Assembly: GCA_000436795.1 (NCBI GenBank)
Contig: HF993193.1
Coordinates: forward strand, 1-44,381
Origin: Bacteroides sp. CAG:1076
GTDB taxonomy: Bacteria > Bacteroidota > Bacteroidia > Bacteroidales > Bacteroidaceae
DNA: 44,381 nucleotides
Reading direction: 5' to 3'
Program-made: the position numbers and the translations under genes
Notes under the pieces: generated by a model
What the model was told of the DNA's origin: nothing
Database searches by the model: none
What the model saw: the letters and a program-made list of their open reading frames with translations, nothing else
Shown: in pieces, positions 7,027 to 16,080 of the stretch
Position numbering within the stretch: the first letter of the stretch is position 1
Layout of the letters: each line of letters begins with the position of its first letter

Positions 7027-7635
7027 TTACAGTTTCATTTTTACCTCACTCAGCTCGACCAATTTATTTACGATGGCATAAATGGTAAGTCCGGCTGCCG
7101 AATGAATCTGCAGCTTGCGGGTAATGTTGCGCCGGTGGGTAATGACGGTATGTACCGAAATAAACAGTTTTTCTGCAATCTCCTTATTGGTCATACCTCG
7201 TACCACGCAGCCAATAATTTCTTTTTCTCGCTGGCTCAGAGTATCCAGATCAGCATCTTCCTCTTCGGAAAGATTCATAAGTACGGAAATCTTCTTTCCG
7301 AGCGATTCCGTATCGTCGAAAAGATTTATGCTGTCATCGTAACCTTTCAGTTGGTTGGCATCGACAAACGTACAAAGCAAAGACACGATTTTGGTTTCCG
7401 GATGCTGATAATGTTCCTTAAAGGCATCGACATCGAACCAGCCCTCAAACTGAGGATTAACGATCAATATATTAGGAGTATGTGCCTCCATGCAATGCTG
7501 AAGCCCTTCCTTCGAGGTGACCTCTATGGTCTGTATGTTCATGTCGGGCAAACGCTTGAGAACGGCAACCAACCCGCTTCGCACAATAACCGAAGTTTCG
7601 GCCACAGCTACTAAAATCAATTCCTGCGATTTCAT
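7027..7635 (-). CDS. NarL/LuxR-type regulator with pseudo-receiver domain
   Basis: A 202-aa transcription factor. Residues 1-120 resemble a receiver domain, but the usual phospho-acceptor Asp is replaced: the beta-3 end reads I-L-I-V-N-P-Q-F, with Asn60 at the expected place, so classical phosphorylation is unlikely. Residues about 133-195 form the LuxR helix-turn-helix (L-S-Q-R-E-K-E-I-I-G-C-V-V-R-G, then M-T-N-K-E-I-A-E-K-L and V-H-T-V-I-T-H-R-R-N-I). Its ATG overlaps the stop of the hemerythrin-like gene (7632-7635), so the two are coupled and the hemerythrin partner may be the sensor. Two NarL-like dyads nearby (6981-6996, 8391-8406) are its likely binding sites, implying autoregulation. 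Confidence 0.88.
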   Translation of the reverse strand: MKSQELILVAVAETSVIVRSGLVAVLKRLPDMNIQTIEVTSKEGLQHCMEAHTPNILIVNPQFEGWFDVDAFKEHYQHPETKIVSLLCTFVDANQLKGYDDSINLFDDTESLGKKISVLMNLSEEEDADLDTLSQREKEIIGCVVRGMTNKEIAEKLFISVHTVITHRRNITRKLQIHSAAGLTIYAIVNKLVELSEVKMKL

Positions 7636-8345
7636 TTCTCCCCCTTTTCCAGTTCCATAATGGCAGGGACAAACAAGTAATCTTCTACCCGGTTATGCGA
7701 TGCCAGATCTTCTTCACAACTAAAAATATCGAATAATGTTGCATTCAGCAACTGATTATCGCCATTGGCCGGATAGTACTTGATGATAATATTTTTCAAT
7801 TCGGTCAGTTTGGCATTTACTTGATCGTGGTGACGTGCAAATACACCTATATTATATTGTGTAGAGCGCTCACCGTTCAACAAGCCACGTACATAAGTGA
7901 AAACCTTTTCGTTCTCATACTCCATGTGCTTTCTTACCTCGCCCACATAATCGTCGAAAAACTGAAGTATCAGAAAGGATACCTCGTTATGGGAAGAAAA
8001 GTCGATGGCTTTTATCAGTTTCCTGCGAATAGTAGGCAACTGGAAATCCAGGAAATAGGAATGAGCACGTTGCAGATAATCCATCAAAGCCGGCACAGAA
8101 AGCCCGGTTATATGGTCTTGCATGCGGTTACTCTCTTCGGTAAGAAAGTTCACTACGGCAAGGAAGGTAGTACAATCGACTCCGTTCATGCTGCATACTT
8201 CCTGTACCGACTTGTCACCGAAACCCAATGGTACGCCAAAACGGCTCAAGACCTGCAGCAAAGCGTAGTTCTCGCAAATCAGATCACTCATTTTATCGGT
8301 CGGCTTATATATTTTGGTTCCACCCATAGCAAAAATAGAATTCAT
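7632..8345 (-). CDS. hemerythrin-like / ScdA-YtfE-like diiron protein
   Basis: The 237-aa product, counted from the ATG at 8345, joins an N-terminal segment with C-S-M-N-G-V-D-C-T-T-F (51-61), similar to the DUF542 part of ScdA/YtfE iron-sulfur repair proteins, to a helical hemerythrin domain. Candidate diiron ligands are spaced as expected: His95, His140 with Glu144 (H-M-E-Y-E), His172/173, and His217 with Glu221 (H-N-R-V-E). Such proteins bind O2 or NO or repair iron-sulfur clusters; which applies here is unknown. An in-frame ATG at 8390 lies upstream of the predicted -7 box (8360-8367), so 8345 was chosen. It is in an operon with the LuxR-type regulator. Confidence 0.8.
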   Translation of the reverse strand: MNSIFAMGGTKIYKPTDKMSDLICENYALLQVLSRFGVPLGFGDKSVQEVCSMNGVDCTTFLAVVNFLTEESNRMQDHITGLSVPALMDYLQRAHSYFLDFQLPTIRRKLIKAIDFSSHNEVSFLILQFFDDYVGEVRKHMEYENEKVFTYVRGLLNGERSTQYNIGVFARHHDQVNAKLTELKNIIIKYYPANGDNQLLNATLFDIFSCEEDLASHNRVEDYLFVPAIMELEKGEK

Positions 8346-8359
8346 ATTATTTTCGTTTA

Positions 8360-8406
8360 CAAAGTAAGATAATTCATACAGGGTATACAATCCCTATTTT
8401 TAGGTA
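8360..8406 (-). promoter_or_regulatory. promoter with NarL-like dyad, hemerythrin-luxR operon
   Basis: The -7 box TTACTTTG (8367-8360, one mismatch) has ATTG (8391-8388) 20 nt upstream and an overlapping 7-2-7 dyad TCCCTAT-TT-TTAGGTA (8391-8406). Distances match those at 6950-6996 base for base (24 nt from the start of the -7 box complement to the dyad). Confidence 0.6.
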
Positions 8407-8431
8407 TTTAGGCAAACAGTTATTCGTCCTG

Positions 8432-9712
8432 TCATTCTACCCAAAGCAACATTACGCGACGTGTATTTTCCGTTACCCGAAAGCGATTGTCAGTCCGTTC
8501 ATTAACCAACCATACAATATCGTTTCCCGAACATACCACACATTGGTTGTCTTTTTCGAATAAGGTGAATTTACGGTCACGCAGGTAATCACGTACTTTT
8601 TTGAAGCCGTTCATGCCAAAGGGAATAAACTTATCTCCCGACTGCCATCGGCGTAATGTCAAAGGTTCTACCAATTTATCAGCATCCAGGCAGGCAATCT
8701 TCGGGTCACGGGAAACTTTAAATCCGGTTTCCATTTCACGAACTTCGTGATGCAATATCTTATGCGAAACATCTGGCAACGACTCACGTTTTTTTAAAAG
8801 CAGACAGTCACGGTCGCGCAACAGCACATAGTTCTCAGAATAAAAAAGGCGTCCTGACTCAGCCTCCAGACTTCTGTATATATCCTTCAATTGAGCAGCA
8901 TTGAATCCATACGGGTGAAAAAGCTCAAACAGTACAGCAAGAGGAGATACTTCCTTTGCAATCCGGGGAATACTGAACCGCCCCTCCTCCTCTGTAACCC
9001 GGGCACAAGCAACCTTCATCGCTTCACGATATACGGCTTCCACATCAGATAATCGGCGTGCTGTCTCGGCTATCGACTCACAAACTGACGGATTGATTTC
9101 CTTCAACATAGGAATTACATTTAACCGGAGCTTGTTTCGCGTATATTCATCTTGCAGGTTCGTACTATCGGTCACGTAATCCTGATGAAGATTCTTCAGG
9201 AACTCCAGTATTTCCTCACGGTTGACATCCAGTAACGGACGGACGATTACCCCATTAATAGCGGCAATTCCCTTCAAACCATTAATTCCCGTTCCTCTGA
9301 CCAGATTCAACAGAAATGTTTCTACACTGTCATCACGATGATGAGCTACTGCTATCACCTTTGCTCCAACCTCGGTACGTACTTGCTCAAACCATGCATA
9401 TCTCAACTCACGAGCTGCCATTTCTATAGATATTCCTTTCTGTGAGGCATATCCGGTTGTATCAAAATGTACGACCTGCAACGGAACATGCAGATTGCTG
9501 CATAATGTCCGTACAAAATTCTCATCACGGTCCGACTCTTCACCCCGAAGATGAAAATTACAATGTGCTGCAACACATGTATACCCTTCCAGCAGTAATA
9601 CACGCAATAAAGCGACGGAATCAGCTCCACCACTCAAGGCAACCAATATCTTATCATCAGGAGCAAACAAACGTTTCTCGCTGATACTCTGATTAATTTT
9701 CTGTCTAAACAT
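8432..9712 (-). CDS. tilS: tRNA(Ile)-lysidine synthetase
   Basis: It ligates lysine to C34 of the CAU-anticodon tRNA-Ile using ATP, changing both charging and decoding; it is essential in most bacteria. The N-terminal PP-loop S-G-G-A-D-S (27-32 of the 426-aa form) and the following A-H-C-N-F-H-L-R-G-E-E-S-D-R-D-E and H-H-R-D-D-S-V-E-T segments are diagnostic. The C-terminal TilS domain includes R-R-W-Q-S-G-D-K-F-I-P-F-G-M. A longer form would begin at 9769. A TACCTTTG -7 box at 9724-9717 would place transcription almost at the 9712 ATG, so the message could be nearly leaderless, or the longer form could use another promoter. Confidence 0.92.
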   Translation of the reverse strand: MFRQKINQSISEKRLFAPDDKILVALSGGADSVALLRVLLLEGYTCVAAHCNFHLRGEESDRDENFVRTLCSNLHVPLQVVHFDTTGYASQKGISIEMAARELRYAWFEQVRTEVGAKVIAVAHHRDDSVETFLLNLVRGTGINGLKGIAAINGVIVRPLLDVNREEILEFLKNLHQDYVTDSTNLQDEYTRNKLRLNVIPMLKEINPSVCESIAETARRLSDVEAVYREAMKVACARVTEEEGRFSIPRIAKEVSPLAVLFELFHPYGFNAAQLKDIYRSLEAESGRLFYSENYVLLRDRDCLLLKKRESLPDVSHKILHHEVREMETGFKVSRDPKIACLDADKLVEPLTLRRWQSGDKFIPFGMNGFKKVRDYLRDRKFTLFEKDNQCVVCSGNDIVWLVNERTDNRFRVTENTRRVMLLWVE

Positions 9713-9716
9713 ATCA

Positions 9717-9724
9717 CAAAGGTA
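9717..9724 (-). promoter_or_regulatory. possible -7 box of tilS
   Basis: TACCTTTG on the minus strand fits TAnnTTTG. No TTTG lies 19-21 nt upstream, and the spacing would leave almost no 5' leader before the 9712 ATG. Confidence 0.35.
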
Positions 9725-9769
9725 AAAAATGTTCTGCAAATGTGCCGGACAATCCTTAGAAAGATACAA

Positions 9770-10052
9770 AATTCATCTGTAAAATATCAAAATGTTTATC
9801 AAAAGCCAATTTCTTTATCCTTCCCCAAAAGGAGATTTTACCAAAGAATTCTTCTCCAGACTTATTACATTCCCGCTTAAAAAGGCAGATCAGAGATTTC
9901 GTCAATTTCTTTTTTTCTCCGCAATTATCACAAATTATAACCTATAAAAATCAAATTGATTACGATTTGTAATAATAAAAGCCAATAATTAAATAAACTA
10001 TAAGTAAAGTCGTTTAAGAACATATTTTTTGTTTACTCTCATCACGCTTTAC
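9770..10052. other. intergenic region upstream of the gltB promoter
   Basis: AT-rich, no ORF. It contains ATTAC-GATTT-GTAAT, a small inverted repeat near 9960-9974, that could be an operator for nitrogen control; support is weak. Confidence 0.4.
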
Positions 10053-10083
10053 TTTGTTTTTCGAAAGCATATTTGTATTTTTG
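10053..10083 (+). promoter_or_regulatory. promoter of the gltBD-asnB-dapF-dapL operon
   Basis: TTTG (10053-10056), 19 nt, TATTTTTG (10076-10083): full consensus. Predicted start near 10087 gives a leader of about 47 nt before gltB. Confidence 0.8.
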
Positions 10084-10133
10084 CAATCACACCGAAACAA
10101 CTAAACAAGCATATCAATAAAAATTGAAAGCAA

Positions 10134-13100
10134 ATGAGAGAAAAAGGTTACATTTTATCAGATGAAAACAAAGATTTACCGCAATATCGGCATGGTCTTT
10201 ACAGCCCGGATAACGAGCACGATGCCTGCGGTGTAGGTATGATAGTCAACCTACATGGCACAAAATCACACGATTTAATTGACTCCGCCCTCAGAGTGCT
10301 GGAAAACATGAAGCACCGTGGAGCAGAAGGCGCCGACAGCAAAACCGGCGACGGTGCAGGTATTATGATACAAATACCCCATGAGTTCATTCTTCTGCAA
10401 GGAATCCCTGTTCCCGAAAAAGGGAAATATGGTACCGGACTGGTATTTATGCCCAAAGACAAAGAAGCGCAGCATGCCATAATGAGCATTATGATAGAAG
10501 AAATAGAGCGAGAAGGCATGACGCTAATGCATGTAAGAAGTGTTCCTGTGAACTCGAATGTGCTTGGAAAAGACGCACTGGCTACAGAACCAGATGTGAA
10601 ACAGATATTTATTACAGCTGAAGCTGACGAACAGAATCTCGAAAAGAAACTATATATAATAAGGAAAAAGATAGAGAACAGAGTCGAGCATAAAGACTTT
10701 TATATAGTTTCTCTCTCAAGTCGGAATATGGTGTACAAAGGTATGCTTACATCTACCCAGTTGAGAGAGTATTATGCCGACCTTACACAACCTTACTTTA
10801 CCAGCGCACTTGCTTTGGTACACTCACGTTTCAGTACCAATACGTTCCCGACGTGGAGCCTTGCACAGCCGTTCCGAATGATGGCTCACAATGGTGAAAT
10901 CAACACCATACGAGGTAACCGCGCATGGATGGAGGCAAGAGAAAGCGTATTGTCATCAAAAGAGCTGGGTGATATTTCTCAGATACGCCCGATCATACAA
11001 CCAGGAATGAGTGATAGTGCATCAATGGACAATGTCCTGGAATTTTTTGTCATGTCGGGCTTGAGCCTGCCGCATGCACTGGCCATGATGGTTCCTGAAT
11101 CTACCAATGAAAAGAACCCGATCAGTCCGGCACTGAAGGCTTTCTATGAATACCATTCTATCCTGATGGAACCATGGGACGGGCCGGCGGCCTTGTTATT
11201 CAGCGACGGACGTTACGCAGGAGGTATGCTCGACCGTAACGGATTGCGCCCGGCACGCTGGCTGGTTACAAAGAGCGGTACCATGGTTGTTGCAAGTGAA
11301 ACTGGTACAATCAGCTTCAATCCGGATGAAATAGAAGCTAAAGGCAGATTACAACCCGGTAAGATTTTGCTGGTTGACACGCAGGAAGGCAAGATATATT
11401 ACGATAACGAAGTAAAGGAAAACTTGGCTTCGGCACTTCCCTACACAGAATGGCTTTCTGCCAACCGCATTGAACTCGACACACTTCGCAGTGGTCGTAA
11501 GGTTGAAAATGCAGTAAAAAATGCAGGACGCCGCCTGCGTATATTCGGATTTACCCGTGAAGATGTGGAACGGACCCTGACTCCGATGTGTAAGACCGGA
11601 GCAGAACCGACTGCCTCAATGGGTAACGATACCCCGCTTGCCGTCTTGTCGGAAAAGCCTCAACTGCTATTCAACTATTTCAGACAGCAGTTTGCTCAGG
11701 TTACTAACCCGGCCATCGACCCGATTCGTGAGGAACTGGTAATGTCACTTACCGAATATATCGGTGCCGTAGGAAAGAACATTCTGACTCCAGACCCTAT
11801 GCATTGCAAAATGGTACGCTTGCCACATCCTATACTGACCAACACACAACTCGACATTCTGTGCAATATCAGATATAAGGGATTCAGTACTGTCAAACTG
11901 AAAATGATATTCGATATCAAAGAAGGTGAAGAAGGCCTGCGTTCTGCCATCGAAGACTTATGCAAGAAAGCAGAAGAAGCTGTCGATGCGGGAGCTAATT
12001 ACATTGTACTTTCCGACCGTGACATCGATGCAACCCATGCACCTGTTCCTTCCCTGCTTGCCGTAAGTGCTGTACACCATCACCTGATTTCGGTACAAAA
12101 ACGTGTACAAACGGCATTGATAGTAGAGAGCGGTGAAGCACGTGAAGTAATGCATGCTGCATTGCTGTTAGGATATGGTGCCAGTGCCATCTGCCCGTAC
12201 ATGGCATTTGCCGTAATAGACGAATTGGTAAAGAAAGGCGATGTCCAACTGGACTACAACACAGCCGAAAAAAACTATATCAAGGCATTGTGCAAAGGCC
12301 TCTATAAAGTAATGAGCAAAATGGGTATCAGTACCATCCGTTCATATCGCGGAGCCAAACTTTTTGAAGCTGTAGGACTGAACGCCGAAACGATGAAACG
12401 GTATTTCGGTACCGAAATTTCTACCATCGGCGGTGCCGGACTGAAAGACATAGCCAACGACTATCTGAAATTTCATCAGTCGGGAGCCTGCATCAGCGAT
12501 GATGAAGCAGCTTCCATGCTCGATCATATCGGATTGTTCTCCTTCCGCAAAGATGGAGAAAAGCATGCATGGAATCCGGAAACCATCAGTTTACTGCAAC
12601 TGGCCACACGTACAGGAAGCTATAAGAAGTTCAAGGAATTCACACAAAAGGCAAACGAAAAAGCATCACCCATGTTCTTGCGCGACTTTTTCCGCTTCCG
12701 CAATAATCCCGTAGACATCAACACCGTAGAACCTGTGGAAAGCATCGTCAAGCACTTTGTAACCGGTGCCATGTCATTCGGCGCCATCAGCAAAGAAGCT
12801 CACGAAGCCATGGCACTTGCCATGAACAAACTCGGTGCACGCAGCAACACGGGTGAAGGAGGTGAAGACAGTGAACGATTCAAAGCTGTTTATCATTCCG
12901 ACAGCGACAACGAAGATATCAGCCTTTGCAGTAAGACCAAACAGATTGCTTCGGGACGTTTCGGCGTAACAACCGAGTACCTGGTCAATGCTGAAGAAAT
13001 ACAGATTAAAGTGGCACAAGGAGCAAAACCGGGTGAAGGTGGTCAGTTGCCGGGCTTTAAGGTAGACGAAGTCATCGCACGTACCCGCCACTCTATTCCG

Positions 13101-14675
13101 GGCATTTCGCTGATTTCTCCTCCACCTCATCACGATATCTACAGTATCGAAGACTTGGCTCAGCTTATCTTCGACCTGAAGAATGTCAATCCGCGAGCAG
13201 CCATCAGCGTAAAGCTGGTAGCAGAAAGCGGTGTAGGAACAATCGCTGCCGGCGTAGCAAAAGCCAAGGCCGATCTGATTGTAATATCAGGAGCCGAAGG
13301 AGGAACCGGAGCATCACCGGCATCTTCGATGAGATACGCAGGTATTCCGCCTGAAATCGGCTTGAGCGAAACCCAACAGACACTGGTACTCAACGGACTG
13401 CGCGGACAGGTTCGCCTGCAAACAGACGGTCAGTTGAAGACAGGTCGTGACATCATCAGCATGGCATTGCTGGGAGCAGATGAATATGCTTTCGGAACAG
13501 CCGCACTGATTGTTTTAGGATGTGTAATGATGCGTAAATGCCATACCAACTTATGTCCGGTAGGTGTTGCTACACAAGATGAAAGATTGCGCGAACATTT
13601 CCGCGGACATTACAAATACCTGATCAATTACTTTGAATTCCTGGCTCAGGAAGTACGAGAATATCTGGCTGCCATGGGATTCACCCGCCTGCAAGACATT
13701 ATCGGCAGAACCGACCTTATTGAGATAGCTCCACATGATAATACAGGAAAAATAGGTGGATTGGACTTCAGCCGTATTCTACATCAGGTAGACAATGGAG
13801 CAGACATCCACTACACAATGAATCGTCCGCTCGACCTTTCGGAAGTAAAGGATAAATCAATCATCGCTGCAGCACATGAAGCGTTGGACAACAAGCGCCC
13901 GGTGGAACTGGAATATACCATCTCGAACACAGACCGCTCTGTAGGAGCTATGCTTGCGGGAGAAGTGGCAACCCGATACGGACACGAAGGATTGCCCGAC
14001 GGAACCATCAGCGTCAAGTTCAAAGGTTCGGCAGGTCAGAGCTTCGGTGCCTTCCTTACTCCGGGAATCAGCTTCCGTCTGGAGGGCGAAGCAAACGATT
14101 ATGTCGCAAAAGGACTGAGTGGCGGACGAATAGCTGTTCTCCCCCCGATGGGTTCCTGCTTCGATGCTTCCAAGAATACAATAGCCGGAAATACACTGAT
14201 GTATGGTGCAACCAGCGGTGAAGTCTACATCAACGGATGTGTGGGTGAACGTTTTGCCGTAAGAAATTCGGGAGCAATCGCTGTAGTAGAAGGTGTAGGC
14301 GACCATTGTTGCGAATACATGACAGGAGGACGAGTTGTTGTTTTAGGACATACCGGACGTAACTTTGCTGCCGGAATGAGCGGCGGTATCGCTTACGTAT
14401 GGGATCGTGAACGTACATTCGATTATTTCTGTAACATGGAAATGGTAGAACTTAGTCTGCTGGAAGACTCTGCCGCACGCAAAGAACTGCGTGAACTGAT
14501 AGAACGGCACTGGAAATATACCGGTTCAAAGCTGGCACGTACGCTGCTCGACAACTGGCAGCAACACGTAGACGAGTTCATTCAAGTTACTCCAATCGAA
14601 TATAAACGTGTACTGGCAGAAGAACAGATGAAGAAACTCCAGCAGAAAATAGCTGAAGTGCAGAGAGATTACTAA
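10134..14675 (+). CDS. gltB: glutamate synthase, large subunit
   Basis: The 1513-aa alpha chain converts glutamine plus 2-oxoglutarate into two glutamates. Order of domains: a short propeptide ending before Cys32 (A-C-G-V-G-M), the expected nucleophile of the class II amidotransferase domain; a central domain; the FMN-binding synthase barrel, with G-E-G-G-E-D and K-P-G-E-G-G-Q-L-P-G; the 3Fe-4S cluster segment C-V-M-M-R-K-C-H-T-N-L-C-P-V-G-V near residues 1130-1145; and the GXGXG beta-helix with repeated G-G-R-I/V-V/A-V-L. Length is normal. gltD follows 29 bp on. The head promoter and short gaps suggest a five-gene operon with asnB, dapF and dapL. Confidence 0.97.
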   Translation: MREKGYILSDENKDLPQYRHGLYSPDNEHDACGVGMIVNLHGTKSHDLIDSALRVLENMKHRGAEGADSKTGDGAGIMIQIPHEFILLQGIPVPEKGKYGTGLVFMPKDKEAQHAIMSIMIEEIEREGMTLMHVRSVPVNSNVLGKDALATEPDVKQIFITAEADEQNLEKKLYIIRKKIENRVEHKDFYIVSLSSRNMVYKGMLTSTQLREYYADLTQPYFTSALALVHSRFSTNTFPTWSLAQPFRMMAHNGEINTIRGNRAWMEARESVLSSKELGDISQIRPIIQPGMSDSASMDNVLEFFVMSGLSLPHALAMMVPESTNEKNPISPALKAFYEYHSILMEPWDGPAALLFSDGRYAGGMLDRNGLRPARWLVTKSGTMVVASETGTISFNPDEIEAKGRLQPGKILLVDTQEGKIYYDNEVKENLASALPYTEWLSANRIELDTLRSGRKVENAVKNAGRRLRIFGFTREDVERTLTPMCKTGAEPTASMGNDTPLAVLSEKPQLLFNYFRQQFAQVTNPAIDPIREELVMSLTEYIGAVGKNILTPDPMHCKMVRLPHPILTNTQLDILCNIRYKGFSTVKLKMIFDIKEGEEGLRSAIEDLCKKAEEAVDAGANYIVLSDRDIDATHAPVPSLLAVSAVHHHLISVQKRVQTALIVESGEAREVMHAALLLGYGASAICPYMAFAVIDELVKKGDVQLDYNTAEKNYIKALCKGLYKVMSKMGISTIRSYRGAKLFEAVGLNAETMKRYFGTEISTIGGAGLKDIANDYLKFHQSGACISDDEAASMLDHIGLFSFRKDGEKHAWNPETISLLQLATRTGSYKKFKEFTQKANEKASPMFLRDFFRFRNNPVDINTVEPVESIVKHFVTGAMSFGAISKEAHEAMALAMNKLGARSNTGEGGEDSERFKAVYHSDSDNEDISLCSKTKQIASGRFGVTTEYLVNAEEIQIKVAQGAKPGEGGQLPGFKVDEVIARTRHSIPGISLISPPPHHDIYSIEDLAQLIFDLKNVNPRAAISVKLVAESGVGTIAAGVAKAKADLIVISGAEGGTGASPASSMRYAGIPPEIGLSETQQTLVLNGLRGQVRLQTDGQLKTGRDIISMALLGADEYAFGTAALIVLGCVMMRKCHTNLCPVGVATQDERLREHFRGHYKYLINYFEFLAQEVREYLAAMGFTRLQDIIGRTDLIEIAPHDNTGKIGGLDFSRILHQVDNGADIHYTMNRPLDLSEVKDKSIIAAAHEALDNKRPVELEYTISNTDRSVGAMLAGEVATRYGHEGLPDGTISVKFKGSAGQSFGAFLTPGISFRLEGEANDYVAKGLSGGRIAVLPPMGSCFDASKNTIAGNTLMYGATSGEVYINGCVGERFAVRNSGAIAVVEGVGDHCCEYMTGGRVVVLGHTGRNFAAGMSGGIAYVWDRERTFDYFCNMEMVELSLLEDSAARKELRELIERHWKYTGSKLARTLLDNWQQHVDEFIQVTPIEYKRVLAEEQMKKLQQKIAEVQRDY

Positions 14676-14704
14676 AACATCGAACAACTAATAAAATTAT
14701 TGTT

Positions 14705-16057
14705 ATGGGAGATCCTAAAGCATTTCTAAATATACCCCGGCAAGAGGCTGGCTATCGTCCTATCCACGAACGCATAGCCGATTTTGGAGAAGTGGAACAA
14801 ACGCTGAATACCAGCGAACGTAAACTGCAAGCATCCCGATGTATGGATTGCGGCGTGCCCTTCTGTCACTGGGCATGCCCGCTGGGCAACCGTCCTCCTG
14901 AATTTCAGGATGCACTAAGTAAAGGTAAATGGCAGGAAGCCTACGAGATATTAACACGGACAAATGACTTCCCCGAATTTACGGGAAGAGTATGTCCGGC
15001 ACTCTGCGAGAAGTCGTGTGTACTGAAACTAAGCATCGACTCTCCGGTCACAATCCGAGAGGATGAAGCTGCCATCATCGAGACAGCCTTCCGCGAAGGT
15101 TATGTCACGACCAAACATTACGCGAGAAATGGACATAAAGTTGCCGTCATCGGTTCAGGACCTGCCGGGCTGGCTGCTGCCAATCAGCTAAACCGGAGAG
15201 GATACGAAGTTACGGTTTTCGAGAAATCCGAATACATAGGTGGACTGTTACGCTTCGGTATTCCTAACTTCAAACTACACAAGCCGATTATCGACCGCCG
15301 CTTGAAAATCATGGAAGACGAAGGTATCTGCTTCAAGACTAATGCAGAAATCGATCTGGCGCACTTGCCCGAAGGATTCGATGCCTACGCCATCTGTACC
15401 GGAACACCGGAAGCCCGCAACCTGAACATACCGGGACGCGAACTGAAAGGCATACATTTCGCTATGGAAATGCTGGCACAGCAGAACAGAGTACTGGCCG
15501 GACAGACATTCAGCGACGAAGAACGCATCACTGCAAAAGGCAAGAAAGTACTTGTCATCGGCGGTGGAGATACGGGAAGCGACTGTATCGGAACAGCCAA
15601 TCGTCAGGGAGCCGTCAGCGTATGCCAGATAGAAATCATGCCCAAGCCGCCTGTTGGCCATAATCCGGCAACACCGTGGCCGCAGTGGCCTATCGTCCTG
15701 AAGACCAGCTCGAGCCACGAAGAAGGATGTACACGCCGATGGAGTCTGACTTCGAACCGCTTCTTAGGAACCGAAGACGGACGTGTATGCGGTGTGGAAG
15801 TAGAGGAAGTAGAATGGATTCCGGCAGCCGACGGCGGACGCCCTCAAATGCGTCCTACCGGAAAGAAGGAAATCATTGAAGCCGACCTCGTCTTGCTTGC
15901 CATGGGATTCTTGAAACCCCAACTGCCAGAGCTTCCGGAAAACGCCGTCGTTGCAGGCGACGCTGCTACCGGACCAAGTCTTGTAGTAAAATGTATTGCG
16001 GCAGGACGCCGGGCGGCAGCCGACATTGATGCCATCCTGCAGAAGAGTCATCGTTGA
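14705..16057 (+). CDS. gltD: glutamate synthase, small subunit
   Basis: The 450-aa beta chain passes electrons from NAD(P)H through FAD and iron-sulfur centres to GltB. Visible parts: N-terminal Cys clusters (C-M-D-C-G-V-P-F-C-H-W-A-C-P and C-P-A-L-C-E-K-S-C), the FAD-binding V-I-G-S-G-P-A-G-L-A-A-A, and the NAD(P)-binding V-I-G-G-G-D-T-G-S-D-C, with a final G-D-A-A-T-G-P-S-L-V-V motif. It begins 29 bp after gltB and is followed 23 bp on by asnB, as expected for one transcript. Confidence 0.97.
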   Translation: MGDPKAFLNIPRQEAGYRPIHERIADFGEVEQTLNTSERKLQASRCMDCGVPFCHWACPLGNRPPEFQDALSKGKWQEAYEILTRTNDFPEFTGRVCPALCEKSCVLKLSIDSPVTIREDEAAIIETAFREGYVTTKHYARNGHKVAVIGSGPAGLAAANQLNRRGYEVTVFEKSEYIGGLLRFGIPNFKLHKPIIDRRLKIMEDEGICFKTNAEIDLAHLPEGFDAYAICTGTPEARNLNIPGRELKGIHFAMEMLAQQNRVLAGQTFSDEERITAKGKKVLVIGGGDTGSDCIGTANRQGAVSVCQIEIMPKPPVGHNPATPWPQWPIVLKTSSSHEEGCTRRWSLTSNRFLGTEDGRVCGVEVEEVEWIPAADGGRPQMRPTGKKEIIEADLVLLAMGFLKPQLPELPENAVVAGDAATGPSLVVKCIAAGRRAAADIDAILQKSHR

Positions 16058-16080
16058 ATTTATAAAAAAACAGAAATACT

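Noticed and set aside
7024..7614. 196-aa plus-strand open frame
   Set aside because: Exact antisense shadow of the LuxR-type gene.
12090..12115. GTACAAAAACGTGTACAAACGG inside gltB resembles the TTTGTACAAA/AAACGT repeat
   Set aside because: It lies in a conserved coding region, with spacing unlike the two intergenic copies; most likely chance.
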